Source of the DNA: JAGVSR01 sp963825555
GTDB lineage: Bacteria > Pseudomonadota > Alphaproteobacteria > Rhizobiales > Hyphomicrobiaceae
Reading direction: 5' to 3'
DNA length: 64,000 nucleotides
NCBI GenBank assembly: GCA_963825555.1
Contig: CAWGTZ010000020.1
Span: 1 to 64,000 of the forward strand
How positions within the stretch are numbered: position 1 is the stretch's first letter; each line of letters opens with the position of its first letter. Below are positions 52,968 through 62,217 of the stretch, in pieces. Made by a program: the position numbers and the translations under genes. The notes beneath the pieces are model-generated. The model made no database searches. It was not told the origin of the DNA and saw only the letters and a list, made by a program, of their open reading frames with translations.

Positions 52968-54407
52968 TCACGCGACATCGGCCTTGCGCAAAGTGCTCAG
53001 AGGAAGATTGCGCCAGATGGCGATCTCGATCTCCAGGCGCCGGCGCGCCACGACGTAGCTCATAAGCGCTGCAGTTGCCAGCGACATGGAGGTCGCCGCC
53101 GCTGCACCGACGAGACCGAACACCGGCACCAGAGCGAAGTTGAGCGCGAGATTGAGCAGTGCCGTCACGATCAGCACCGCCGCGCAGATCTGATGCTCGC
53201 CCAGCATCGACAACAGAACTTCCGCCGGTCCGAATGCAGAGCGGAAGAGAAAGCCAATGACCAGAATGAACATGACTGGATAGCCCGCCTCGAATTGCGG
53301 TCCGAAGAGCCAGAGCAACGGTTTGCCGAGGGCCAGGATGATCGCGGCTCCTAGAAGAGACGGCCAGAACGTCCAATTCACGCTGTCACGCACAAAGGCC
53401 CGAAGCTGCTCCATGTCGCCGCGCGCATTGAGAGCCGAGAACCGGTTCGCAACCGCGCTACCAACGGCGAAGTGCACGAACATGATAAGGCTCATTGTCT
53501 TGGCCGAGGCAAAATAGATCGCCACGTCGTCGGGCGTCATGAAGCGCGAGATCACGAGGACGTCCGTGTTCTGCAGCATCAGTTCCGCTGCCGCGACCAC
53601 AACGAGCGGCAATGACACCTTGAACCAGCCGCCAAAATCATAGGCGCGCGGGCCTTGCGGAATGGTCTCGCCAAGCCGGCGGTTGATCATCCATGCCTGG
53701 ATCATCGCCGCGCCCCAGGTCGCTGCGATCGCTGCGCCAATGGCGGTGGAGGCCGTCATTGGCAGTCCTGCCAGATAAGCGATCGCCATGGCCATCAGCA
53801 CGAGCGTCGGCCGCAGAACGTAAGGCGGCAGCAGTCCAGCCCAGATCCAGGCCTGGCCACGGCCAATGCCGTCCTGCACTTCGGTCAGGGCAAACAAGGG
53901 AATGCAGACGAGCCCCAGGTAGACCGGAATGATATACGGGCTCTCCAGAAGATCGCCGAACGCCCACAATCCAGCCATCCCTAGACCCGCAATGGCGGTT
54001 CCGGCAGCCAGTGCGAATATCCTGCCGCCCCGGACAAGTGCGCGATAGGCGTCGAGGTCACCCTGCTCCCGGTATTCCGGCAACAGCCGCATCATCGCGA
54101 CGTTGAGACCGAGATGGCAGATACCGCCCAACAAGAGGACCCAGGTCCACACGAAAACATAGACGCCGTAGTCGTGGCTGCCGATCCAGCGCGCCAAAAC
54201 AATCTGGGTCAGGTACAGCAAAGCAGCGCTGGCCAGCCGAACGCCGAAAGCAACGAGCGCGTTGCGCTGCGTGCTGGCGCGGTCATCGGCCCCGGATACG
54301 AGTGCGGTCAAGAAATTGCGGACGCGAGCGATCACGTGGCGGATCCATACGGTGAACGCCGCGAGGCAGGAAGAGCCGCCAACGGCATGGGCAAGTTCAA
54401 CCGTCAT
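52968..54407 (-). CDS. Polysaccharide flippase-like membrane protein (MOP/Wzx superfamily)
   Basis: 479 residues with 12-14 hydrophobic segments. The opening part (VAFGVRLASAALLYLTQIVL, ARWIGSHDYGVYVF) has the form of oligosaccharide flippases: the SHDYGVY segment and the later MTPDDVAIYFASAKTMSLI stretch are typical. It is likely to move a lipid-linked sugar unit over the inner membrane. No glycosyltransferase gene is adjacent, which is unusual, and the substrate is unknown. Confidence 0.85.
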   Translation of the reverse strand: MTVELAHAVGGSSCLAAFTVWIRHVIARVRNFLTALVSGADDRASTQRNALVAFGVRLASAALLYLTQIVLARWIGSHDYGVYVFVWTWVLLLGGICHLGLNVAMMRLLPEYREQGDLDAYRALVRGGRIFALAAGTAIAGLGMAGLWAFGDLLESPYIIPVYLGLVCIPLFALTEVQDGIGRGQAWIWAGLLPPYVLRPTLVLMAMAIAYLAGLPMTASTAIGAAIAATWGAAMIQAWMINRRLGETIPQGPRAYDFGGWFKVSLPLVVVAAAELMLQNTDVLVISRFMTPDDVAIYFASAKTMSLIMFVHFAVGSAVANRFSALNARGDMEQLRAFVRDSVNWTFWPSLLGAAIILALGKPLLWLFGPQFEAGYPVMFILVIGFLFRSAFGPAEVLLSMLGEHQICAAVLIVTALLNLALNFALVPVFGLVGAAAATSMSLATAALMSYVVARRRLEIEIAIWRNLPLSTLRKADVA

Positions 54408-54434
54408 GGATACACCCAGGGAGCTAGGATCCGA

Positions 54435-54659
54435 TTAAAACCGCTCCAGCCGCGCGATTTCGCGCTGGCGGACGCGCTCAGCCACTCCCGCCCAGGCCCA
54501 CGACCGCCCGGCATCCCCCTTCTCACCATGAAAACTGGCAAAAAATTCCGCGATTTCGGCGGCCAGATTGCCATGACGCCCCTCCAGCACCTCGGCCATG
54601 AGTTCCACATCGCGCGGGGTGGGGGTTGCGTCCTCTTCAGGGTGCCATCCGCCTGACAT
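54435..54659 (-). CDS. Small protein of unknown function
   Basis: 74 residues. The ATG at 54659 is preceded by AGGAAAGAG. The sequence starts MSGGWHPEEDATPTPRDVEL and continues as acidic and basic helices (VLEGRHGNLAAEIAEFFASF, WAWAGVAERVRQREIARLER), cytosolic, without a named family. The stop lies 28 bases before the flippase start on the same strand, so they may be co-transcribed. A longer frame starting at 54806 adds 49 residues lacking coding character. Confidence 0.65.
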   Translation of the reverse strand: MSGGWHPEEDATPTPRDVELMAEVLEGRHGNLAAEIAEFFASFHGEKGDAGRSWAWAGVAERVRQREIARLERF

Positions 54660-54884
54660 CGTCTCTTTCCTGCGTTTTGACCGTCTTGGAGGATGGGTAG
54701 CAAGAAGGACGCCAAGGGCATCTGCGGCCGAGACCTCGACCGAATGCAGCAGGGAACAGGATCCCGAGAATGATAAATATTGAGAAAATTCAGAGACTTG
54801 ATTCAACGCGCCGGTACACGTCTGCCGCCGTCCGTAGCAGACGCGTCAATCTCATTTTCCACCAATGGGCTCCCGAATGTGCCG

Positions 54885-55943
54885 CTATTGGACGGCCTGA
54901 ACGGGCGCCGAATTGGCGGACGAAGACGCCTTGGCCGGCGGGTTCGTCTTCTGCTGCTTCTTTTGCGCTGCCTTGGCCTTCTTTTCCTTGGCGGCCTTGA
55001 TCTTGTCCTTGCGCGCAGTTACGGCCGGGTTGCGCTTGCCGTTGCCGCAATCCCACGACTGGATGGTGGCGCGCACGCTGATCGGACCGCGGGCGCCCGA
55101 CGCTATCGGCAGATTGTCGACAGTCTGATTGTTGAACAACTGCTTCCAGCCGAACTGCTGGAATCCATGCTCAAGCAGACTGGCCGCACGGATGTTACGA
55201 TCCCGGCCCGAAGGTTCTCCCAACACCACGGCCATCAACCGCCGTCCGTCACGCGTCGCGCTAGCCACGACGTTGAAGCCGGAGTTGCAGATGAAGCCCG
55301 TCTTCAGGCCATCCGCGCCATCAAGGGTCCGCAGCAGCGCGTTGTGGGAGGAAAGGCGGATTTTTCCGATCCGCATCTGCGTCATAGCCCAGTACTCTGC
55401 GTACTCGGGGAACTCGTGGGTGACAGCACGGGCCAGCTTGGCCAGATCGCGTGCGGTAGAGACTTGATTGACCTCCGGCAAGCCATTCGGATTGACGAAA
55501 ACAGTCCGTGTCATGCCGAGTTCGCGAGCGGTGGCATTCATATCGGCCACAAACTGCGCCTCCGAACCCGCCACTTTTTCCGCCAGCATCACGGCGACGT
55601 CGTTAGCCGACTTCACGATAAGCGACTGCAGCGCCAGTTCGACGGTCAGTTCCCCGCCGATGGGAAGCCCGATCTTGGACGGCGGCTGTTTATGAGCCAG
55701 CTCCGAGCAGACGACTTTGTCGGTGAGGCTGAGCTTGCCTGCCTTGATGGCCTTGAAGGTCAGGTAGGCCGTCATGATCTTGGTCAAGGAGGCGGGATGC
55801 CACTGGTCGTCCATTTCCTCGGCGTACAGAACTTTGCCATCAGCCGCATCGAACAACAGCGCGGGTCCGGCCAGCGCCGGCACAGACGCAGGAAGCCCAA
55901 GCGCCAGCACAATAAGGAAGTTTTTCACAATAAGGCGCATCAT
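54885..55943 (-). CDS. D-alanyl-D-alanine carboxypeptidase (DacF/PBP5-like)
   Basis: 352 residues. A signal peptide is followed by the S11 peptidase fold: SxxK in HPASLTKIMTAYL, SxN in IVKSANDVAVMLAE and KTG in DGLKTGFICNSG. The C-terminal extension of about 50 residues is rich in Lys and Ala (KKAKAAQKKQQKTNPPAKAS) in place of the usual amphipathic anchor. It trims the terminal D-Ala of peptidoglycan peptides in the periplasm and so limits cross-linking. Confidence 0.92.
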   Translation of the reverse strand: MMRLIVKNFLIVLALGLPASVPALAGPALLFDAADGKVLYAEEMDDQWHPASLTKIMTAYLTFKAIKAGKLSLTDKVVCSELAHKQPPSKIGLPIGGELTVELALQSLIVKSANDVAVMLAEKVAGSEAQFVADMNATARELGMTRTVFVNPNGLPEVNQVSTARDLAKLARAVTHEFPEYAEYWAMTQMRIGKIRLSSHNALLRTLDGADGLKTGFICNSGFNVVASATRDGRRLMAVVLGEPSGRDRNIRAASLLEHGFQQFGWKQLFNNQTVDNLPIASGARGPISVRATIQSWDCGNGKRNPAVTARKDKIKAAKEKKAKAAQKKQQKTNPPAKASSSANSAPVQAVQ

Positions 55944-56360
55944 GTACCCCGTTTAATCGTTCCAGCTAACATAGGGGCGGCCACAATCGCAACGTGCGCC
56001 ACCACAAATGGGATGGATGGAGTGGCAGATGTTCGGCGTTGATGACCCGTTTGCCACGATGTTCCCCGTACTGTTTGGGCTCGGCACTGTCCTCGTGTTC
56101 GTCGTCTTTTCGATGACCCGGAAAAACAAGGGCAAACGGCAGCTGGAATTGGAACTCGGTATGTCCGGCGATGTTGTCCGATCCCGTTCCTGGAGTGGGA
56201 GACGGCCACCATCACTCTCAAGTGGCGACGCGCGTTCCCAGGCTCACTGCTATGCTGGTGACGGCGCTGGAGACGGCGCAGATTGATCCTGTCGCCAAGA
56301 CCCGCCGCGAGCGGTCTCAAGTCTGCGCGCGTCTGGCGAGCAATAACGCCCAATCGAAAT
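55944..56360. other. Region between D,D-carboxypeptidase and tRNA-Leu
   Basis: About 420 bases. It holds the promoter of the carboxypeptidase gene and one weak gene candidate (56008-56286). Nothing else is recognised. Confidence 0.4.
56008..56286 (+). CDS. Possible small membrane protein
   Basis: 92 codons. One membrane helix (MFPVLFGLGTVLVFVVFSMT) is followed by a basic stretch, then a low-complexity end. No similarity and no good ribosome binding site (starts possible at ATG 56008 and ATG 56017). It may be spurious. Confidence 0.3.
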   Translation: MGWMEWQMFGVDDPFATMFPVLFGLGTVLVFVVFSMTRKNKGKRQLELELGMSGDVVRSRSWSGRRPPSLSSGDARSQAHCYAGDGAGDGAD

Positions 56361-56446
56361 TGGTGCCTCAGGAGGGACTCGAACCCCCACACCCTTGCGG
56401 ATAGCAGATTTTGAGTTTGCCGCGTCTACCGTTCCGCCACTGAGGC
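56361..56446 (-). tRNA. tRNA-Leu (anticodon CAA)
   Basis: An 86-base type II tRNA with encoded CCA. The acceptor arm starts GCCTCAG and ends CTGAGGCACCA; the D-arm has TGGCGGAACGGTAGACGCG, the variable arm TATCCGCAAGGGTG, and the T-arm GGGGGTTCGAGTCCC. The anticodon loop is CTCAAAA with anticodon CAA for TTG codons. The anticodon stem (GCAAA with TCTGC) has an A-C mismatch at one position, which I would expect to be G-C in relatives. Confidence 0.93.
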
Positions 56447-56678
56447 CGCGTGATAAGCGAACCGGCGTTCTATAGCCGGGATCGCCGTGCCGTCAACGCA
56501 CCCTGATAAGCTCCCTCAGATCTCGAGCCGCATATGAGCCGAAAAGAAAAGTGCCTCCCGGGCCGGACTTCGATGACTGCAAGGGCGCAATATCCAGCTC
56601 GGCATAGAAAGGTACCGCAATGCGCCCCCCCATGCAGTCGCGCTGTACCCAGCCGGCAACTCGACCGCCGGCCAGACG

Positions 56679-57029
56679 CTACTTCCAACTGAAAGTTGTG
56701 CGGCCGGACCAATGCACATGCTCGACGATGGCGACATGGGCACCGACCTCGGGATGGGTGGTCTTCAGCGCCATAACATGGGCGTGGCGTCCATCTTCGA
56801 GACGGATATCGACCGCCAGGCCGTTTTGAATGGCCTGCGTGGAGCCCCCTTGGATCGGCGAGACTTTTTCGACCACGCCCGCGACCTCATGCTTGTCGAC
56901 GTGGGCATCGAGGTCTTCGAACCAAACAGCCACTGCAAGCGCGGCTACGCCCGCAAGAGCCAGAGCGCCGCGCCTCAGCCACTGCTTGCGGACTTCGCGC
57001 TCGAATTTCAAGCGTGTCTCTTCGCGCAT
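56679..57029 (-). CDS. Small membrane-anchored protein of unknown function
   Basis: 116 residues; AAGGA lies about 6 bases before the ATG. A basic cytosolic start (EETRLKFEREVRKQWLRR) precedes one membrane helix (GALALAGVAALAVAVWF) and a beta-rich outer part (VDIRLEDGRHAHVMALKTTH, EVGAHVAIVEHVHWSG). No family is recognised. It lies 16 bases downstream of the ethylmalonyl-CoA mutase stop on the same strand and so is probably co-transcribed with it. Confidence 0.65.
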   Translation of the reverse strand: MREETRLKFEREVRKQWLRRGALALAGVAALAVAVWFEDLDAHVDKHEVAGVVEKVSPIQGGSTQAIQNGLAVDIRLEDGRHAHVMALKTTHPEVGAHVAIVEHVHWSGRTTFSWK

Positions 57030-57045
57030 ATAGTCGTCCTTGTTC

Positions 57046-59049
57046 CTACGCCGCCTTCGGACTCGCGTCTACCAGACGCACGATGTCGGCCATGATGTCA
57101 TTCAACTGGAAATCCTTGGGCGTATAGACGGCAGCAACGCCGAACGCTTTAAGTGTCTTCTCATCCTCGGGAGGGATGATGCCGCCCACGACGACAGGTA
57201 CATCGCCCAGCCCTTCCTTGCGCATCCGCTCCATGACTTCCTTTACAAGCGGCACGTGACTGCCCGACAGGATCGACAGACCGACGACATGCACCGCCTC
57301 ATCCAGCGCCGCACGCACGATCTGCGCCGGCGTCAGGCGGATGCCCTCGTAGACAACCTCCATGCCGACATCGCGTGCGCGCACTGCAATCTGCTCAGCG
57401 CCATTCGAGTGGCCGTCGAGACCGGGCTTTCCAACCAGAAACTTGATGCGGCGGCCGATCTTGTCGGACACAGCCTCGACGGACTGGCGCACCGTGTCGA
57501 GACCTGCTCCATCGCGCTGCGCGGCGGCCTGGGCCACGCCGGTCGGCGCGCGATACTCACCGAAGATCTGGCGCAGCGCGCTCCCCCACTCACCCGTGGT
57601 GACGCCGGCCTTCGCGGCGGCTATGGAGGATTCCATAATGTTGCGCCCTTCCTTGGCCGCACTCTCGACTTCGGCAAGCGCAGCCGCGGCGGCCTTGTTG
57701 TCGCGCGACGCCTTCCAGGCCTTCAACCGCTCGACTTGCTCGGCCTCCACAGCCGGATCGACGACCATGATCGCTCCCTCGCCCGTGGTCAGCGGAGACG
57801 GTTCGGTCTCGGTCCACTTGTTCACGCCGACTACGATCTGGTCGCCGCTCTCGATGCCGGAAAGGCGGTTCGTGTTGCTCTCCACCAGACGACGCTTCAT
57901 GTAGTCGATCGCGGAGACCGCACCGCCCATGGACTCGATCGTCTTCAGCTCGGCCTTGGCCTGCTCTTTCAGCTCATCGACCTTTCGCTTGATCTCCACC
58001 GAACCGTCAAAGATATCGCCATACTCGAGCAGATCGGTCTCGTAGGCGAGGATCTGCTGCATGCGCAGCGACCATTGCTGATCCCAAGGCCGCGGAAGGC
58101 CCAGCGCCTCGTTCCATGCTGGCAGCTGCACGGCGCGAGCGCGCGCATTCTTCGATAGTGTGACGGCGAGCATCTCGAGCAGGATGCGATAGACGTTGTT
58201 CTCCGGCTGCGGCTCGGTGAGACCCAGCGAGTTCACCTGCACGCCATAACGGAAATAGCGGTGTTTTGGCTCGGTCACGCCGTAGCGCTCGCGGCATATT
58301 TCTTCCCACAGCTCGGTGAATGCCCGCATCTTGCACATTTCGGTGACAAAGCGCATTCCCGCGTTAACGAAGAAGGAGACGCGGCCCACGACGTTGCCAA
58401 ACTCGGCCGCCGGCACCTCGCCCGAGGCCTTGACCGTATCGAGCACGGCGAGCGCGGTGGCGAGCGCGAACGCAAGCTCTTGAACCGGCGTCGCGCCCGC
58501 TTCCTGGAGATGGTAGGAGCAGACGTTCGTCGGGTTCCACTTCGGCACCTCGCGCGTAGAGAATACGATGGTGTCCTTGATCAGGCGCAGAGAGGGCTCC
58601 GGAGGAAACACATACGTGCCGCGCGACAAATACTCCTTGATGATATCGTTCTGGATGGTGCCGGTCAGCTTCGCACGTGAAGCGCCGGTCTCGTCCGCAA
58701 CCGCCACGTAGAGCGCAAGAAGCCACGCCGCAGTGGCGTTGATCGTCATGGAGGTGTTCATCTGGTCGAGCGGAATGCCCCCGAGGAGGGTGCGCATATC
58801 ACCCAGATGCGATACGGGCACCCCGACCTTTCCCACCTCACCGCGGGCGAGCTCGTGATCGCTGTCGTATCCGGTCTGAGTCGGCAGGTCGAAGGCGATG
58901 GACAGACCCGTCTGACCCTTGGCCAGATTCTTCTTGTAGAGTTCGTTGGACTTGGCTGCAGTCGAATGACCGGCATATGTGCGGAAGAGCCAGGGCCTGT
59001 CCCGCCCGCCCGTCTGCCCTGCCGCCTTTGTGATGTCCTTCTCAGCCAT
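57046..59049 (-). CDS. ecm: Ethylmalonyl-CoA mutase (coenzyme B12 dependent)
   Basis: 667 residues, a single-chain B12-dependent acyl-CoA mutase. The barrel domain begins RPWLFRTYAGHSTAAKSNEL and contains GLSIAFDLPTQTGYDSDHEL, the form of the MeaA/Ecm group, rather than of methylmalonyl-CoA mutase. The C-terminal B12-binding domain has GKPGLDGHSNGAEQIAV, with DxHxxG giving the cobalt-ligating His, and VVGGIIPPEDE. It converts ethylmalonyl-CoA to methylsuccinyl-CoA in the ethylmalonyl-CoA pathway, the central route for glyoxylate regeneration in serine-cycle methylotrophs and for acetate assimilation. It is close to ccr and mcd. Confidence 0.95.
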   Translation of the reverse strand: MAEKDITKAAGQTGGRDRPWLFRTYAGHSTAAKSNELYKKNLAKGQTGLSIAFDLPTQTGYDSDHELARGEVGKVGVPVSHLGDMRTLLGGIPLDQMNTSMTINATAAWLLALYVAVADETGASRAKLTGTIQNDIIKEYLSRGTYVFPPEPSLRLIKDTIVFSTREVPKWNPTNVCSYHLQEAGATPVQELAFALATALAVLDTVKASGEVPAAEFGNVVGRVSFFVNAGMRFVTEMCKMRAFTELWEEICRERYGVTEPKHRYFRYGVQVNSLGLTEPQPENNVYRILLEMLAVTLSKNARARAVQLPAWNEALGLPRPWDQQWSLRMQQILAYETDLLEYGDIFDGSVEIKRKVDELKEQAKAELKTIESMGGAVSAIDYMKRRLVESNTNRLSGIESGDQIVVGVNKWTETEPSPLTTGEGAIMVVDPAVEAEQVERLKAWKASRDNKAAAAALAEVESAAKEGRNIMESSIAAAKAGVTTGEWGSALRQIFGEYRAPTGVAQAAAQRDGAGLDTVRQSVEAVSDKIGRRIKFLVGKPGLDGHSNGAEQIAVRARDVGMEVVYEGIRLTPAQIVRAALDEAVHVVGLSILSGSHVPLVKEVMERMRKEGLGDVPVVVGGIIPPEDEKTLKAFGVAAVYTPKDFQLNDIMADIVRLVDASPKAA

Positions 59050-59255
59050 GGTTGTTCCCTAACGGTTCTGCCGTCCCGAAGACCGCTTTCCTTTAAACTA
59101 TTCATCCGCCTTGGCAACGCAAAGCACCCTCCTGTCGCAAGGCCGGCCAAGGACGGAGCGGGCGGTCAGCAGTCCGAAAATGCCTCGAATTCGGCCCCGG
59201 CGCTTATGGAGGCCGCCGCGGCAACGAAGCGGGACCGGAAAGCGGGTTGTAGGGG

Positions 59256-59636
59256 TTACGAAGGGACCTTGGAGGATGCGGCTTCCATCGAGCGGTCGCG
59301 CTCCTCTTTGTTGATGGGACGGCTCCGGTCCAGAATCGCCTGCCACAGGCGCAACATCAGCAGTGTGGCCACGAAACCCAAAATAATGCCCACGAGGCCC
59401 AGGAGGATTGTATTGGCGTCCTTGTAGCCAGTAAAACTGAACCCGGTCATGCGCGCGGCATAAAATGTCAGCAGAGCCCCCGCCGCCATCCCTGGTGCAA
59501 AGAGGGCCGTGAACGTCTTGGAATCCATGGCGATATGAATAAGCAGAAGCGCCCACGCCAACATCACGACCGTGATGGTCTGGGCGTAGCTGTCGATTCT
59601 CAGAATGTCTGTGATGATATCCAAGACGTCGATCAT
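59256..59636 (-). CDS. Small membrane protein with three helices
   Basis: 126 residues with membrane helices (SYAQTITVVMLAWALLLIHI, TALFAPGMAAGALLTFYAAR, ANTILLGLVGIILGFVATLL) and a short charged tail. No family is recognised. It lies between ecm and ccr, on the ecm strand, 206 bases upstream of the ecm start. No link with the pathway is claimed. Confidence 0.65.
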   Translation of the reverse strand: MIDVLDIITDILRIDSYAQTITVVMLAWALLLIHIAMDSKTFTALFAPGMAAGALLTFYAARMTGFSFTGYKDANTILLGLVGIILGFVATLLMLRLWQAILDRSRPINKEERDRSMEAASSKVPS

Positions 59637-59878
59637 GGATTGCGCCTCGCGAGGGGGCCCGGGCTATCAGCCGAACTTCGGCACCCGATGACCTTCATCA
59701 CAATAGACAGATGTCGTTAACGGGTCGTTGAAGGATCAGATGTGGCGGCAAGAGGCCCCTTTATTGCGTCGCGAAAAAGTGCTTGAAACATGCCCGTCAC
59801 AAAAAAGACAGGTGGGCGGGTCCGCGGAAGGGCGCGTCAGCCACCAGGGATCGACGACGGTCAGGGAGAGACGGGAGC

Positions 59879-61207
59879 ATGTCGAGCCAAAAATCCGCCA
59901 CTGGAAGCCAGACGGCGGGAGCACTAGGGGCACCGGCCATCGTAGCCGCCAAGAAGGATCTGTACGAGATCGGAGAAATTCCGCCGCTCGGTCACGTTCC
60001 CAAGAATATGTATGCCTGGGCAATCCGCGAAGAGCGGCATGGCGAGCCCGACAAGGCCATGCAGATCGAAGTGCTGCCAACCTGGGAGTTGGATAGCCAC
60101 GACGTGTTGGTGCTCGTGATGGCCGCGGGCGTTAACTACAATGGCGTATGGGCGTCTCTCGGCGTGCCGATTTCGCCGATCCGCGACGTCCACAAACATC
60201 CCTACCACATCTGCGGTTCCGACGCGTCGGGCATCGTCTGGGCTGTCGGCTCCAAGGTGAAGCGCTGGAAGGTCGGCGATGAAGTCGTCATCCACTGTAA
60301 CCAGGACGACGGTGACGACGAAGAGTGCAACGGCGGCGACCCCATGTTCTCGCCGTCCCAGCGGATCTGGGGATATGAAACGCCAGACGGCTCTTTTGCA
60401 CAGTTCTGCCGCGTGCAGGACCGTCAGCTTCTCGAGCGGCCCAAGCATCTGACCTGGGAAGAAAGCGCCTGCTACACGCTCACACTCGCCACCGCCTATC
60501 GCATGTTGTTCGGCCACCGTCCGCACGTTCTGCGTCCGGGCCACAACGTGCTGGTGTGGGGTGCGGCCGGCGGTCTCGGCGCCTTCGCCGTTCAGCTGTG
60601 CGCCACGTCGGGAGCCAATGCGATCGGCATTATCTCAGACGACGACAAGCGTGATTTCGTCATGCAGCTCGGCGCCAAGGGTGTCATCAATCGCAAGAAC
60701 TTCAAGTGCTGGGGCCAGCTACCCAAGGTCGGTTCGTCCGAGTACAACACGTGGCTCAAGGAGATGCGGGGCTTCGGAAAGGCGATCTGGGACATCACTG
60801 GCAAGGGCGTGAACGTCGACTGCGTATTCGAGCACCCCGGTGAAACGACGATCCCGGTTTCGGTGCAGGTTGTGAAGCGCGGCGGCATGGTCGTTATTTG
60901 TGCGGGCACGACGGGCTACAATCTCACGATGGATGCCCGGTATCTCTGGATGCATCAGAAGCGCGTTCAGGGCTCGCACTTCGCCAACCTCGCCCAGGCG
61001 AGCCAGGCCAACAAGCTGGTCGTCGAGCGACGCATCGATCCTTGCATGTCCGAGGTCTTTTCCTGGGAGCACATCCCCAAGGCGCACATGGTCATGATGC
61101 GCAACGAGCATAAGCCCGGCAACATGGCAGTGCTGGTGTCGGCTCCGACCACGGGCCTCAAGACACTGGAAGACACGATCGAGGCCAGCGAGCAGCGCCG
61201 CGCCTGA
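59879..61207 (+). CDS. ccr: Crotonyl-CoA carboxylase/reductase
   Basis: 442 residues of the medium-chain dehydrogenase family. The start lies at ATG 59879 after GGGAG. The nucleotide-binding site reads VWGAAGGLGAFAVQL. The positions known to hold CO2 in Ccr are matched: Asn in VNYNGVWA, the WGYETPDGSFAQF segment with Glu, and His in YLWMHQKRVQGSHF. The enzyme reduces and carboxylates crotonyl-CoA to ethylmalonyl-CoA with NADPH and CO2, the entry step of the pathway. It is divergent from ecm and the small membrane protein. Confidence 0.97.
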   Translation: MSSQKSATGSQTAGALGAPAIVAAKKDLYEIGEIPPLGHVPKNMYAWAIREERHGEPDKAMQIEVLPTWELDSHDVLVLVMAAGVNYNGVWASLGVPISPIRDVHKHPYHICGSDASGIVWAVGSKVKRWKVGDEVVIHCNQDDGDDEECNGGDPMFSPSQRIWGYETPDGSFAQFCRVQDRQLLERPKHLTWEESACYTLTLATAYRMLFGHRPHVLRPGHNVLVWGAAGGLGAFAVQLCATSGANAIGIISDDDKRDFVMQLGAKGVINRKNFKCWGQLPKVGSSEYNTWLKEMRGFGKAIWDITGKGVNVDCVFEHPGETTIPVSVQVVKRGGMVVICAGTTGYNLTMDARYLWMHQKRVQGSHFANLAQASQANKLVVERRIDPCMSEVFSWEHIPKAHMVMMRNEHKPGNMAVLVSAPTTGLKTLEDTIEASEQRRA

Positions 61208-61232
61208 TCGCAGGCTTGTGAGGTCTGAACGG

Positions 61233-61264
61233 AAAAAAGGCGGGCGGCCTCAGGCAGCCCGCCT
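61233..61264 (-). terminator. Terminator between convergent ccr and yihY-like gene
   Basis: AGGCGGGC (61238-61245) pairs with GCCCGCCT (61257-61264). The A-run at 61233-61238 becomes a U-run on the leftward strand, so it best ends the leftward YihY-like gene. It may also slow rightward ccr transcription. Confidence 0.7.
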
Positions 61265-61299
61265 TCACTATCTGCACGAAGCTACGAGCACAGCGCCTG

Positions 61300-62184
61300 T
61301 CAGGCGATCTCGACAACTTCGCTCTTATTGTTGTTGTCGTGGCCGTTGCCATTCCCCAGCTTCTTCAGCTCCATGATCCCGCGATTGATCTCCGCGCCCA
61401 GAATGATGATGATCGCCGTGAACTGGAAGAAGATGAGCGAGATCATCAGCTGCGAAAGGCCGGCATAGAAACGGGTGTAATGGCTGAGATCGAGGTAGTG
61501 CGAATAGAGCGCCGCTACCGCCACCCATAGCAGCACAGACAGAAGAACACCTGGCCAAACGTCGGCGAGGCGGCGCTTGCCGGCTGCCAGCCAGAGATGG
61601 AAAGCGATGAGCTGAGACGCGATTACCACGACCGCAAGAGCGTAGCGCTGGATGGTATCCCACCAGGTGGAGTCCAGAATACTCTTGGCCCACTCCGGCT
61701 CGAATTCCGCAAGCTTCTCGGCGATCGCAGGACCGAATAGAACGCCCCACGTCAAGACTAGCATGGAGATGGCGCTGACAAACACGAACAGCATGCTGAT
61801 CAGCAGGCAAACGGGGTAGCGCCTCGTCTCCTGGACCCGATAGGCACTGTTCAAGGCAGCCCTCATGGTCTCGATGGCACTCGTAGCAAAGAAGAGAGCG
61901 ACGAAGCCGGAGACCGTCAGAAGGTCGATACGGCTGGAGCCCATGACGGATTCGACTTGCGGGGCGAGAGCGGATGCCACCGCCTCGGGCAGAATGTCGA
62001 AGAGCTGCGCGACCGAGCGGGCGGCAAGATCCCGGCCGCCAAAAACACCCGACAGCGCGCCCACGAAAATGCAGAATGGAAAAAGGGAAACAACGAACGA
62101 GAAGGCGACCGCGCCCGCAAGCGAGAAGCCGGAATGCTCGTAAAGCCTATAAACGGCACCCAAAAATGCTCGATAGCGCTTCAT
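61300..62184 (-). CDS. YihY/BrkB-family membrane protein
   Basis: About 294 residues. Six hydrophobic segments and the family's SFSLAGAVAFSFVVSLFPFC opening, FATSAIETMRAALNSAYRV and the late YRHYLD-like SHYLDLSHYTRFYAGLSQLM region mark it as the YihY/BrkB family. The proteins were once called ribonuclease BN by mistake; they are inner membrane proteins of unknown function. The start may be at ATG 62184 or TTG 62217 (GAGG five bases upstream). Confidence 0.87.
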   Translation of the reverse strand: MKRYRAFLGAVYRLYEHSGFSLAGAVAFSFVVSLFPFCIFVGALSGVFGGRDLAARSVAQLFDILPEAVASALAPQVESVMGSSRIDLLTVSGFVALFFATSAIETMRAALNSAYRVQETRRYPVCLLISMLFVFVSAISMLVLTWGVLFGPAIAEKLAEFEPEWAKSILDSTWWDTIQRYALAVVVIASQLIAFHLWLAAGKRRLADVWPGVLLSVLLWVAVAALYSHYLDLSHYTRFYAGLSQLMISLIFFQFTAIIIILGAEINRGIMELKKLGNGNGHDNNNKSEVVEIA

Positions 62185-62217
62185 GCCAGGGGGAGGGTCT
62201 CGATCCAAAGGCGGCAA

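Noticed and set aside
59714..59732. CtrA-like half site TTAACGGGTCGTTGA before ccr
   Set aside because: The second half is TTGA instead of TTAA, and it is about 150 bases from the start codon; too weak.
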